A stretch of 64,000 bases of DNA from Aldehydirespirator sp965204875 (GCA_965204875.1 OZ242020.1:2046001-2110000); one strand, 5' to 3'; positions 16,687 through 26,500 are shown, counted from the stretch's first letter. Translations and numbers: made by a program. The notes: generated by a model not told the origin, from the sequence alone.

Positions 16687-17142
16687 GTGGGAGCGGACTC
16701 GGGGAGCGGGTCGTGGGCCTCGTCGCCGGCCACGCGCAGGTCGATGCAGGCCAACCGTGGCCGCGACACCAAGCCCGAACTTGCCGTGCGCTCAGCCGTG
16801 CATCGTCGCGGCATCCGCTTCCGAGTATCGACACGCCCTCAACCGGAGCTTCCCCGCACCGCCGATCTCGTCCTGCGCAAGACCAAGATCGCCGTGTTCG
16901 TGGATGGCTGCTACTGGCACGGCTGCCCCGAGCACCACACCCGGCCCGCCACCAACGCCCAATACTGGACCGACAAGATCGCGGGCAACATGGAACGCGA
17001 TGTCGAGACCACCGACTACCTGCAACGGGCCGGGTGGACCGTGCTGCGGTTCTGGGAGCACGAGGACGCCGAATCCGTGGCCGACACCATCGAGCAAGCC
17101 GTGCGATCTGCCAAGAAGCGATCTACCCCATCACCCTCCTGA
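16687..17142 (+). CDS. vsr: Very short patch repair (Vsr) endonuclease
   Basis: A 151-residue Vsr. It has the family block SWASSPATRRSMQANRGRDTKPELAVRS split across its N terminus, then TADLVLRKTKIAVFVDGCYW with the catalytic Asp, the HGCPEH zinc/active-site segment, and GWTVLRFWEHE near the C terminus. Vsr nicks T-G mismatches created by deamination of 5-methylcytosine, so a partner C5 methyltransferase is expected, and one begins 325 bp downstream. The GTG at 16687 fits the usual Vsr length (about 140-155 residues). Confidence 0.88.
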   Translation: MGADSGSGSWASSPATRRSMQANRGRDTKPELAVRSAVHRRGIRFRVSTRPQPELPRTADLVLRKTKIAVFVDGCYWHGCPEHHTRPATNAQYWTDKIAGNMERDVETTDYLQRAGWTVLRFWEHEDAESVADTIEQAVRSAKKRSTPSPS

Positions 17143-17467
17143 CGTGGGGCAATCGTGGCCGCAGCTATCTCCGTGGGCTCGCGGCGGCCTGATCATCCAC
17201 CGCAATGTCACATGGCGATGGAACTATGAGCGGCATGAGCAGATCACTCCACCCGGCCCTGCGCCGAGCGTCGGCGCCGAGCCCGCTTCGCGGGACGCTC
17301 GGCCGATCCGCGAGAGAACGTCAGCACCCCTGGCCTGCCGAATCGACGGATTCGCGCCGCAACCGGGCGTGCGCGGCTAAGCCCCTGCGCGGAGCAGCGA
17401 AGAAGCTGCGTCGCCCTAGCGTCCGCCTCTGCCTATCGGCCGTCGCTCACTTGCGCGGCCTGCTACG
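17143..17467. other. 325-bp gap between vsr and the C5 methyltransferase: no supported gene
   Basis: A frame from 17205 overlaps the methyltransferase start but has no credible ribosome binding site and an arginine-rich composition typical of noise. The only structure I see is a hairpin around 17290-17300 (CCCGC, TTC loop, GCGGG) inside a longer imperfect GAGCGTC/GACGCTC pairing, possibly a terminator or attenuator ahead of the methyltransferase. Confidence 0.4.
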
Positions 17468-18139
17468 GTGATCGACGTGCCGCGGCTGTTGGACCTGTTC
17501 TGTTGCGCTGGCGGTGCTGCGGAGGGCTACCATCGGGTCGGGTTCGAGGTGGTTGGGGTGGACATCGATCCTCAGCCGAACTATCCGTTCGAGTTCATCC
17601 AGGCCGACGTTCTTGACCTCGATCCCGACTGGCTTCGTTCGTTCGACGTCGTGCATGCGTCGCCCCCCTGCCAAAGCTACTCAGCGCTTGCTGCCCGCAC
17701 TGGCACCGGCCACTTGTGGGCACGGCTCATCGACCCTGTGCGCGAGTTGCTGAGAGCTTCGGGCCGACCCTACGTGATCGAGAATGTGGTCGGCGCACCC
17801 TTGCGCGATCCGATCATGTTGTGTGGCACGATGTTCGCTGAACTACGAGTGATCCGTCATCGGCTGTTCGAGTCGAATATGCTGCTTGTTGCTCCAGGGC
17901 CTTGCAGGCCGCATCCTCTGTGCCACACACTTGACAGGCGCAAACGCCATTACGGGCTTACCAACGAATGGCGCGACTATGTTCAGGTAAATGGCGGGGG
18001 CAATAGCAGTGTTGCCGCGGCTCGCGATGCTATGGACATCGATTGGATGACAAAGCGCGAACTGAATGAAGCGATCCCTCCTGCCTATACCGAGTACTTG
18101 GGAGAACAACTCATAGAATACGCGAAGGCAGCCGCATGA
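17468..18139 (+). CDS. Small C5-cytosine DNA methyltransferase
   Basis: A 223-residue DNA (cytosine-5) methyltransferase. Motif I is LDLFCCAGGAAEGYHRVGF at residues 7-25; motif IV with the catalytic cysteine is ASPPCQSYS near residue 60; motif VI is YVIENV near residue 98; motif VIII is RHRLFES. A motif IX/X-like end reads AIPPAYTEYLGEQL. The target recognition region is very short compared with 300-400-residue Dcm enzymes, like the compact forms common in actinophages. The GTG start is at 17468. Its last four bases overlap the HNH gene (ATGA), which indicates translational coupling. With vsr upstream it forms a C5 methylation/repair/restriction cluster. Confidence 0.85.
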   Translation: MIDVPRLLDLFCCAGGAAEGYHRVGFEVVGVDIDPQPNYPFEFIQADVLDLDPDWLRSFDVVHASPPCQSYSALAARTGTGHLWARLIDPVRELLRASGRPYVIENVVGAPLRDPIMLCGTMFAELRVIRHRLFESNMLLVAPGPCRPHPLCHTLDRRKRHYGLTNEWRDYVQVNGGGNSSVAAARDAMDIDWMTKRELNEAIPPAYTEYLGEQLIEYAKAAA

Positions 18140-18708
18140 GCGATCTGAAAGGCCGCAAGGGAATCGCCGCGTATTTTCGTAACCACATTGGTGAGATTGT
18201 GACCTCAGATGATCTACGTCAGGCAAGTGGCAACCAGATGGAGTGGGGTCGAAGAGTCCGTGAATTGCGCCTGGAGTACGGGTATCGGATAGAGACGCAT
18301 CGTGATTCGCTAGAACTCAAACCTGGCCAGTATCGGCTTGTCGAGCAGCCACCGGACAAGCCGCCGCCACGGTTCAGTCGCCAAATCTCACAGAAGACTC
18401 GAGCGCAAGTGCTCGCACGCAACGGCTCCACCTGTCAACTCTGTGGCAGAGGAACTGGAGACGACTTCGAGGACGGAGCACGCGTATTGCTGCACGTTGA
18501 TCACATCCACAACAAGAGCGAAGGCGGCAGCGACGACCTCGCAAACCTCCGTACTCTTTGCCAGCGATGCAACGAGGGTGCCAAGGATGTCCTGCCACCA
18601 CCGCCAGACCGACTTTGGTTGATGGGCAGGATCAGGGCAGCAAGCAACCGGGACCAGAAGGCTGTATACGAATGGCTATGCCAGAAGTTCAAGGCTGACA
18701 CACCATGA
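18136..18708 (+). CDS. HNH endonuclease (candidate restriction partner)
   Basis: A 190-residue protein. The N-terminal 60 residues look like a small winged-helix DNA-binding segment (GEIVTSDDLRQASG, then WGRRVRELRLEYGYRI). The C-terminal HNH domain reads RNGSTCQLCGRG, then HVDHIHNKSEGGSDD, then NLRTLCQRCNEGAKD, so the zinc cysteines and the catalytic His are all present. It overlaps the C5 methyltransferase stop by 4 bases and is probably the cognate type II restriction nuclease. The pairing is inferred from coupling; the specificity cannot be read. Confidence 0.82.
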   Translation: MSDLKGRKGIAAYFRNHIGEIVTSDDLRQASGNQMEWGRRVRELRLEYGYRIETHRDSLELKPGQYRLVEQPPDKPPPRFSRQISQKTRAQVLARNGSTCQLCGRGTGDDFEDGARVLLHVDHIHNKSEGGSDDLANLRTLCQRCNEGAKDVLPPPPDRLWLMGRIRAASNRDQKAVYEWLCQKFKADTP

Positions 18709-18742
18709 GTGCGCTGCCTTCTTGCCTGTCTTGCCGGGATGC

Positions 18743-19750
18743 CTACTTCGCGCGGCGAACATCTCCTGTCCACAAGTCTGTTGCTGTCTGGGAGGACGTC
18801 AGAGCCTCGACCGTTTCCTTCACGTCGCTGACACGCCGAGCTACTTCTGGCGCATCCGGATATGTCGCGTGGTATGCGTCCGCGACCTTCGGGGAGAACT
18901 GTGCGGCGACTTCGATGTACTGCGCGGTTAGCTCGCACAGAGCTTCGTCGCTAAGGTCATCGGCTTCGATCAGAGCCTCTAGCGTCTCTTCATATGTGCC
19001 TGCTTGACGCCAGGCGCTCCCCTGTCGCAGGAGGCTGTCCGGGAGTTCCGCACATCGATCAGTCAGGCTGGAGTCGATCTCATCGATCAACTCGCTGAGA
19101 TCATGCGTCCTGATCGGCGGTTTGCCAGACATGGCGATCAGTGCCTTGAGACCGTGTTCAACAACCATGACGCTTGAAGCGCAGAGTCTGGCTAACCGGT
19201 GCCGGCGAAACCCATCAGCCCTAACGGTGCTCTGAGATTGACGTACCGACAGTTCGCGCGCGCTGGCCGCATAACTTCTCAGTATATTATCTATCTCATA
19301 TTCGATGTCGCGAAGTTTCTGCTCGGGCACGAGGTGCTCGGAGGCTGGCATTTTTTCGATCAACTCCAGGTTCAACGGATGCTGAGGCTCATCTAGCAAT
19401 GTAATGATGCTGTCTCGGATACCACGCTCGAAAGTGTTGCTGATCTGTTCGCTACGATGCTGCCATTTGAGGCGGTCTGTGACTAGCACATCTACACGAC
19501 GGTCGATACACTCATGTGCGGCCGCTTCTAGTTGCAGCTTGAGTTGCAGCCGACTCTTCTGGCTGGTGCGAGTGGCGTAATCCAAGTCATCGTATACGGC
19601 TACCAGGTCGATGTCGCTGCTCTCGCCGGCGCTGCCCTCAGCTACCGACCCGAACAGCAGCACAGCCCCCACACCATGCTCCTCCGCGAAGACTCTGGCG
19701 ACGCGGCGGGCATCCTCCACCGTCGGGATCACAGAGACGGTCGCCACCAT
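18743..19750 (-). CDS. Nucleotidyltransferase (MNT) fused to a HEPN-like helical domain
   Basis: A 335-residue protein. The N-terminal pol-beta-type nucleotidyltransferase domain carries FGSVAEGSAGESSDIDLVAV, the GSxxxG and DxD metal motif, at about residues 36-55, with a third acidic site RRVDVLVTD near residue 90. The C-terminal half (about 140-320) is all-helical and contains MVVEHGLKALIAMSGKP and IRTHDLSELI, a pattern seen in HEPN domains. MNT and HEPN usually come as separate toxin-antitoxin partners; here they appear fused. A canonical RX4-6H RNase motif is not clear. It could be a defence protein or a small-molecule nucleotidyltransferase. The ATG at 19750 was chosen. Confidence 0.7.
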   Translation of the reverse strand: MVATVSVIPTVEDARRVARVFAEEHGVGAVLLFGSVAEGSAGESSDIDLVAVYDDLDYATRTSQKSRLQLKLQLEAAAHECIDRRVDVLVTDRLKWQHRSEQISNTFERGIRDSIITLLDEPQHPLNLELIEKMPASEHLVPEQKLRDIEYEIDNILRSYAASARELSVRQSQSTVRADGFRRHRLARLCASSVMVVEHGLKALIAMSGKPPIRTHDLSELIDEIDSSLTDRCAELPDSLLRQGSAWRQAGTYEETLEALIEADDLSDEALCELTAQYIEVAAQFSPKVADAYHATYPDAPEVARRVSDVKETVEALTSSQTATDLWTGDVRRAK

Positions 19751-19894
19751 GCCCGCCAGGCTATCGCGGCCGTTTGTGCGCCAGCGAGCGCATCGGCTAG
19801 CCGGAGTGCGACTCACGGTGTCGGCGGGGCCTCCGGAGGTCCCGCCTCGCCAGGGAGTTCCGTGCGTTCAAGGGGCTGATACTCGCCTACCCTC

Positions 19895-20134
19895 ATGTTC
19901 GTCGAGGTCGTAGTGTCCGCGCCCGACGCTGTGTTCGAGGCTGTCGAGGAGTTGGCGGCGCGCCGCCGGTGCTCGCGGTCCAGCCTCTACGTGCAGGCTC
20001 TCGAGCGCCTGCTTGCTGATGCCGAGAGCGACGATGTCACCGCCCGTCTCGATGCCGTGTATGCCAACGAGCCATCCGAGCTTGACCCCGTGCTGCGAGA
20101 GGCGCAGGCACGCTCGGTCACTGAGTCTTGGTGA
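19895..20134 (+). CDS. Ribbon-helix-helix antitoxin-like protein
   Basis: A 79-residue protein. A short beta strand at the N terminus (VEVVVSAPDAVFEAVEELA) and the following RRRCSRSSLYVQALERLL helix fit the ribbon-helix-helix DNA-binding fold. The C-terminal half (DDVTARLDAVYANEPSELDP) resembles actinobacterial MazE-type antitoxin tails that wrap a MazF toxin. No intact toxin frame follows in the next 185 bp, so it may be an orphan or act with another toxin. The ATG at 19895 lies in a 144-bp divergent gap that contains a palindrome (CCTCCGGAGG core, about 19823-19846). Confidence 0.6.
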   Translation: MFVEVVVSAPDAVFEAVEELAARRRCSRSSLYVQALERLLADAESDDVTARLDAVYANEPSELDPVLREAQARSVTESW

Positions 20135-20292
20135 CTTGAAGACATCGTCGCGTTCGGGGAAGCTGCTGGCCTCGCGTCGGCATTGCACGCCGCAGGGGAC
20201 GGATGGATCTGAGGCAGTGCTTGCGGCATCGCGTGCAGCGGAAAGAGGCAGGGGGCGACGGCGACTGACCTGACCAGAGGAACTGCGCTTCT

Positions 20293-20307
20293 GCGATATA
20301 GTATCGC
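20293..20307. promoter_or_regulatory. Perfect palindrome ahead of the methyltransferase/helicase operon
   Basis: GCGATA-TAG-TATCGC, a perfect 6-bp inverted repeat with a 3-bp centre, lies 13 bp before the GTG of the methyltransferase gene and overlaps a TATAGT that could serve as a -10 element. This is a plausible operator for autoregulation; no regulator has been identified. Confidence 0.4.
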
Positions 20308-20319
20308 CGCCCGCGGGGG

Positions 20320-23300
20320 GTGGCTACCGATCGAAAGGTTTCATCCGTGCTATATCAAGAATTATCGGAACTCATTCAAATCGGTGACTTAAGCCAACTG
20401 TTTGTCGTAAGGATGGGCTGGGACAATCCGGTTCAGGCTGAGCCGGTCGAAGTGTCCGATAGTGCGCTGCGTCCTGTGGCTGTCGCTGACAAGAAGGGTG
20501 TTACCGCTTGGCGGGTGGACTGCCCAGGCTTGCCGCAGCGTTCCGAGCAGCATCGGGTGGTGCGGGAGCTCAAGCGCCGTAGCCGTGATCAGCTGGTCGT
20601 GTTCGTAGCCCCGGACACGCACCTGTGGCTGTGGCCCGAGCAGCGTTCGAGCGGCGTCGGGTACCGGTTGGTCGATTACGAGTACCCGGCGCAGGCACCG
20701 ACCGAGGCGCTGTTGCAGCGCCTCAAGCAGGCATCGTTCAAGATCGAAGAAGAGAACCAGCTGACATCTAGCTCGGTATTGGACAGAGTCCGCCGCTCGT
20801 TCAACGCCGACAAGGTAACCAAGTCCTTCTACCGTGAGTTCCAGAAGCACCACAAGGACTTCTCGAGGATGGTGGAGGGAATCCCCGTAGACAAGAGCCG
20901 CCGTTGGTATGTGTCGGTGCTGCTCAACCGGCTCATGTTCATGTACTTCATCCAGCAGAAGGGCTTCCTGAACGGCGATCAGAACTACCTTCGCAAGTGT
21001 CTGGGCAGGGTTCGAGAGCGCTACGGTGCCGACCAATTCTATGCGTTCTATCGTGAGTTCTTGCTTCCGCTATGTCATGAAGGTCTGGGACGCCCCTCGG
21101 GTCAGCGCAATATAGACCCTGTGATCGAGCAGATCATCGGCAACGTGCCGTACGTGAACGGCGGAATCTTCGAGCAGCATACTCTGGAGATCAAGCACGA
21201 TATACAGATCAGAGACGACGCGTTTGAGACTCTGTTCGACTTCTTCGATAGCTGGCGCTGGCACCTGGATGAGAACCGGACCGGTGCTGCGAATGAAATC
21301 AACCCTGACATCCTCGGATTCATCTTCGAGAAGTACATCAACTTCACAGATCGTGGCCAGAGAGAAACGGGCGCGTACTACACGAAGCCCGACGTGACCG
21401 GCTATATGGCGACCTTCACCATACTGCCCGCCCTCGCGGATCGGTTCGTCTCGGCTGGGCTGGACGATCCGTGCTTGCTGCTCTCAGGCTCAGACGATGA
21501 CTACATTCACGACAGCGTGCTCCACGGCGTAGAGCCGATTTCTGCGGGGGGGGGGAAGGCTGATCAGCCTCCGCCATCGGACGAGCTGGCGCTGCCAGGA
21601 GAGCGCTGGTGTGACATCACCCATCGCCGGGAGCGGTGCGCGCGACTGCGGAGCCTGCTGTCGGACGGCTCACGCGAGTGGACGATCGACGACTGCATTA
21701 CCGAGAACCTTGACATCCGGGAGCTGCTGGCCGACTACCTGGTGCAACTGTCCAGTGCCGAGGAGTGCGATCAAGCCTTCAAGGTTCTGAGATCGCTGAC
21801 CGTATGTGATCCCACGGTCGGATCAGGAGCGTTCCTGTTCGCTGCTCTCGAAGTGCTGGAGCCACTGTACGAAGTGGTGTTGTCGCGCGCTGCGGAGTTG
21901 CATGACAGGCAAGGCGATACTGAACTTGCGGACTGTCTGAGGGAGAGTCGCAGGCATCCAAATCCGAGTTACTGGATGCTGAAGACCCTGTGCCTCAACA
22001 ACCTCTATGGCATCGATCTCATGGACGAGGCGCCTGAGATTTCCAAGTTGCGCCTGTTCCTGAAGCTCGCCGCACAGTTGGACGATGTGAACCAGTTGGA
22101 ACCCCTGCCTGATCTTGACTTCAATATCAAGTCAGGCAACCTCTTGGTAGGCATTGCCGACAGGCAGGACGCTGAGCGAAGGCTTGGTGCGGGCCAACTT
22201 GATCTTGGTGGAGAAATCAAGCAGATCGGCGAGTTAGCAGAGCGAGTTGGAATCATATATGACGACTTTGTGCGAGCTCAATCTAAGGACATCGGGAACA
22301 GCGACCACGCGGTAGCCAAGCAGAGGTTGAACGCTGAACTCATGACGGCGCGCCATTCGGCAGATGATCTGCTCTACAGGAAGCGGCACGAGCGTGGTGA
22401 CTTCGAGTATTGGCGTGATTCACACCGACCATTTCACTGGTTTGTGGAGTTTCCAAGCGTGTGGCGACACGACGGCTTTGATATAGTAATCGGCAACCCA
22501 CCGTATATTCAGACGAATAAGGTAAGAGAATATAGGCGGATAGGCTATAAGACTCAGAATTGTCCTGACCTCTATGCAGTTTGCGTTGAGCGAGCGTCGA
22601 ACTTGGTCAACGAAAGGGGTCGAGCATCCATGATCGTAATGCACAATCTGTGCTTCAGTCACCAGTATACTCGTCTTCGTAATCACCTTTCAAGTCTCTT
22701 TTCTTCCTTGCACGTATCATCCTACGATAGATTACCCAGTGGGCTATTCAGTGACTCCGCTGCTGTTCGCAGTTCCATATTCTTGGCTACCAAGTATCAA
22801 CACATGGCAAATCTCGCTGTTGATATTGCACAGGACGAACGCAGATGTGCAGTTGTCGTGCCATATGTGTCCTCAGTTCATCGCTGGCATACGAATTCTC
22901 GTTCGTGGCTGTTTGATTCTGTGACGTATGTTGGTCCTCAACGATCGCTCGTTACGCTCAACGGCAACGACGTCTGGCCCTTTGTTGGCTCTGAAGCCAT
23001 ATCGGGTGCTCTTGGTAATGTGGCGTTAGGAAAACCAATATCTGATGTAACGTCTAGGAACGGTCGCTACTCGCTGGCCTACAAGAAGACGGGACTATAT
23101 ATGTTAGGTATATCCGTGGAACCTCCTCCCACACTGGGTGGCACGACGGCAAACTACGGATACTTGCGTTTTTCGGAATCGATTTGTCGCGACTTGGCCC
23201 TGCTGATGCTGGCTGGCCGCTGGGGGTATGTTTGGTGGCTAATCTACTCGGATTGGTTTCATGTGACGAGTGGCGTAGTCAAGAGCTTTCCGGGCGATAT

Positions 23301-23571
23301 TGCGCGAATCGTCGTCGAAGCGGAACATGAAGCGTCTGATTTGAGGCTTGGTGCCCTACAGTCGCTAGCTCACGGACTTGCAGAAGAGATGACAGACCAT
23401 CTGGCATGGACATGGAAACTTGGTCTTAAGGTCGGTCGATACAAGATGCATGAGCTTAGACACATTACTGACGAGGCTGATCTGCTGCTGGCTCAGGCTT
23501 GGGGAATCGAGGATGCTTATGAGGCGGCGGGGAACTTTCGTGATCGCATGATCTTCGGAACCAAAGAGTAG
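20320..23571 (+). CDS. Eco57I-class DNA methyltransferase (adenine-specific, DISARM DrmMI/PglX-like)
   Basis: A 1083-residue gamma-class N6-adenine methyltransferase. The N-terminal 250 residues are unassigned. Motif I (CDPTVGSGAFLFAAL) is at about 494-508 and the catalytic NPPY (IVIGNPPYIQT) at about residues 723-731. Characteristic Eco57I/PglX text lies between them (GFIFEKYINFTDRGQRETGAYYTKP near residue 340, in pieces). The 3' part (about 22480-23300, the expected target recognition region) has visibly lower GC than its neighbours. A G10 run at 21546-21555 sits in codons 410-412. The next gene starts 5 bp after the stop. The GTG at 20320 follows a G-rich ribosome binding site; a GTG at 20347 is an alternative. 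Confidence 0.8.
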   Translation: MATDRKVSSVLYQELSELIQIGDLSQLFVVRMGWDNPVQAEPVEVSDSALRPVAVADKKGVTAWRVDCPGLPQRSEQHRVVRELKRRSRDQLVVFVAPDTHLWLWPEQRSSGVGYRLVDYEYPAQAPTEALLQRLKQASFKIEEENQLTSSSVLDRVRRSFNADKVTKSFYREFQKHHKDFSRMVEGIPVDKSRRWYVSVLLNRLMFMYFIQQKGFLNGDQNYLRKCLGRVRERYGADQFYAFYREFLLPLCHEGLGRPSGQRNIDPVIEQIIGNVPYVNGGIFEQHTLEIKHDIQIRDDAFETLFDFFDSWRWHLDENRTGAANEINPDILGFIFEKYINFTDRGQRETGAYYTKPDVTGYMATFTILPALADRFVSAGLDDPCLLLSGSDDDYIHDSVLHGVEPISAGGGKADQPPPSDELALPGERWCDITHRRERCARLRSLLSDGSREWTIDDCITENLDIRELLADYLVQLSSAEECDQAFKVLRSLTVCDPTVGSGAFLFAALEVLEPLYEVVLSRAAELHDRQGDTELADCLRESRRHPNPSYWMLKTLCLNNLYGIDLMDEAPEISKLRLFLKLAAQLDDVNQLEPLPDLDFNIKSGNLLVGIADRQDAERRLGAGQLDLGGEIKQIGELAERVGIIYDDFVRAQSKDIGNSDHAVAKQRLNAELMTARHSADDLLYRKRHERGDFEYWRDSHRPFHWFVEFPSVWRHDGFDIVIGNPPYIQTNKVREYRRIGYKTQNCPDLYAVCVERASNLVNERGRASMIVMHNLCFSHQYTRLRNHLSSLFSSLHVSSYDRLPSGLFSDSAAVRSSIFLATKYQHMANLAVDIAQDERRCAVVVPYVSSVHRWHTNSRSWLFDSVTYVGPQRSLVTLNGNDVWPFVGSEAISGALGNVALGKPISDVTSRNGRYSLAYKKTGLYMLGISVEPPPTLGGTTANYGYLRFSESICRDLALLMLAGRWGYVWWLIYSDWFHVTSGVVKSFPGDIARIVVEAEHEASDLRLGALQSLAHGLAEEMTDHLAWTWKLGLKVGRYKMHELRHITDEADLLLAQAWGIEDAYEAAGNFRDRMIFGTKE
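21546..21555 (+). repeat. G10 homopolymer inside the methyltransferase gene
   Basis: Ten consecutive G encode part of the Ala-Gly-Gly-Gly-Lys stretch in the linker between the N-terminal region and motif I. A gain or loss of one base would truncate the protein shortly after, so the tract is a candidate slippage site. Confidence 0.75.
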
Positions 23572-23576
23572 TCACC

Positions 23577-26500
23577 ATGCCGAAGATACTTGACAACATC
23601 GATCTTCAGACCGAGGCTGAACTGCTTGATACTTTGAGGTCGTCCTATCGTCTGGACGCGGCTATCGGCTACTTTAACCTTCGTGGCTGGTCGCTGCTGG
23701 CTGAAGCGGTGGAGGCCATGCCTGATTGTCCAGGTGAGCCGAAGTGTCGGCTGCTGGTCGGCATCCATGAGGCGCCTACAGCAGAGATGCGTCGCTCGGC
23801 CCGGATGCGTCCTCCTGAGCAGACGGATAACAAGACCGCGGCGCGCCTGAGGACCGAGACGGTTTCCGAGTATCGGGACCAGTTGCAGGTTGGGTTGCCC
23901 ACTGCGGGCGACGAGAAGTCGCTCCGCACTCTGTTGCGCCAGATCGAAGCCGGCGAAGTCGAGGTTCGTGTCCATACGGCTCATCGCCTGCATGCCAAGC
24001 TTTACATCTGTCACCGTGACGATTCCGCAGCACCTCGGGTCGGGTATGTGGGCTCGTCCAACCTGACGGCGGCAGGGCTCCGTGAGCAGGGCGAACTCAA
24101 TGTGGATGTGGTGGACACCGACGCATCGGGCAAGCTGGCTCGCTGGTTCGAGGATCGCTGGAACGACCCGTTCACGGTCGATGTGATGCCAGAGTTGGCC
24201 GAGGCCCTTCGCGAGTCGTGGGTGCGCGAGGATCAGCTCGATCCCTACCTCGTGTACCTGAAGATGGCCTACCACCTATCCAGGGAGGCACGCGAGGGAC
24301 TCATCGAGTACGGCCTGCCTGCCTCGATGCGGGACAAGCTGCTGGACTTCCAGGCAGCCGCAGTGCAGATCGCGGCCCGCATCGTCATGCAGAAGGGCGG
24401 CGCCATGATCGGCGACGTAGTGGGACTCGGCAAGACGCTTGTGGCAACCGCCATTGCGCGGTTACTCCAAGAAGAGCAGGGCTTCGAGACACTGGTGGTA
24501 TGTCCGAAGAACCTCACCGAGATGTGGAAGTCATACCTTCACGAGCATGAGGTGCGCGGCACGGTCGAGTCGCTGTCGATGGTACACAAGAACCTGCCCA
24601 ATGCTCGCCGGTACCGGCTGGTCATCATCGACGAGGCACACAACCTCCGCAGCCACGAGCGCCGTGATCACAAAGTCATCCAGGAGTACATCGCTGATAA
24701 CGACTCCAGGACGCTGCTGCTGACGGCCACGCCCTACAACAAGCAGCTGGACGACCTAAGAGCGCAGCTGGCGCTGTTCATCCCAGCAGACAAGGACCTG
24801 GGCGTTCGACCGGAGCGAGCCATCGCTGCCATGGGCGCCGCGTACTTCGAGTCGAAATGCGATGGGCTGACCTCCACGCTGAGCGCGTTCAAGCACTCCG
24901 ACTCCCTTGAGGATTGGCAGCAACTGATGTCGCAGTACTTGGTGCGCCGCACCCGACGTTTCGTCGAGGACAACTACGCCCAAACTGACGAGGACGGTCG
25001 CCGCTACCTGCAGTTCGGCACTGGCAAGCCCTTCTACTTCCCGAAGCGTCAGCCCAGTCCTGTTGAGCGGGATATGTCACCAGATGATCCGGCCTTGCCG
25101 ATGGCGTCTGACGCAACGCTCGACTCGATTCGCGATCTGCGTCTGCCGCGATACCGCCGGGGCGACTACCTCGACGCGGACTTCATTCCATCGAGTTCGC
25201 AAGAGCAGCGGTTGCTGGAGGATCTGAAGAGGTCCAACAAGGGAAACCTGGGGGGTGTCACCAGGATCACACTGTTCAAGCGGTTGTCGTCGTCAGGCCC
25301 AGCCTTCATCAAGACGTTGAACCGCCATCGCCTGCGTGACCTGATTGCGGCACACGCGCTCGGCAACGGGTTGGATGTGCCCATCGGACCGCTCGATGAG
25401 GCGCTTTGGGATGACCAGTATGACGGAGACCCCGAAGACAGCGGCGAAGACGGCAACACGGCACAGTTCCTAAACGCTGAAGAGGATACCGCGGCAGCCG
25501 CCTACGGCAGGCTTCGCGCCAAGAGTCCCAAGCCAGTTCGCTGGGCACCGGCTGCGATGTTCAGAGACGATCTCAAGGAGGACCTATATCACGATGCGGA
25601 GGTGATCGCCGAGATGCTGGAGCGCTTCGGGACCTGGGACCGAGAGCGTGACGGCAAGATCGGAGCACTCGAGAGCCTGCTCACTTTTCACCACCCTGAC
25701 GACAAGGTTCTCATCTTCACCGAGGCGGCCGACACGGCCCACTACGTCCACGAAGAACTGCTGCGACGGGGCGTCGACGCGGTCGGCGTGGTCACCGGCG
25801 ACTCCGAGAACCCGACTTTGCTGGCGCAGCGGTTCTCGCCGCGGTCCAACATCGTCGCCGCTGGCGAATCGGGCGCAGAAGGCGAACTGCGGGTGCTGGT
25901 GTCAACGGACGTGCTCTCCGAGGGCCAGAACCTCCAGGATGCTCATATCGTCGTCAACTACGACCTCCCGTGGGCCATCGTCAAGCTGGTCCAGCGCGCC
26001 GGACGAGTCGACAGGATCGGCCAGCAATCGCCCGAGGTGCTGCTCTACTCGCTGATGCCTGCCGAACCCGTCGAGGCCGAGATCGATCTGCGCGGGCGCA
26101 TCCGCAGGCGCTTGGGCGAGAACGCGCGGCTTCTCGGCTCGGATGAGGAGTTCTTCGGCGACCCGTCAGAGCGCCAGAAGATCAGCGGCGTCTACGACGA
26201 GACCTCCGCTTTCGGGCTGCGAGAGCAAGACATAGACGACGTCGATCCGGTGTCGATGGCCTACGAGATCTGGCGGCACGCCAAAGAGGACCACCCCGAA
26301 CTTGCGAAGCGAGTCGAATCGTTGCCCAACGTCGTCTACTCGACCAAGCACGCAGGCAAGGAGGCGCCCGATGTGGGCGTTCTGGTTCACACGCAGACGG
26401 CCGCAGGCCCGGGTGTCAATGTTCCTGGCTCGCATCGTGACACCAGATCAGGCGAGCACCTGTCTGCGATCGACGCCTTCGCGTTCGTGGAACCCGGCGG

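Noticed and set aside
17205..17471. 88-codon frame ahead of the C5 methyltransferase
   Set aside because: No ribosome binding site, Arg/Ser-rich composition and overlap with the methyltransferase start.
20138..20215. Possible MazF toxin remnant after the RHH gene
   Set aside because: A 25-codon open stretch exists, but I could not align it with MazF motifs convincingly.
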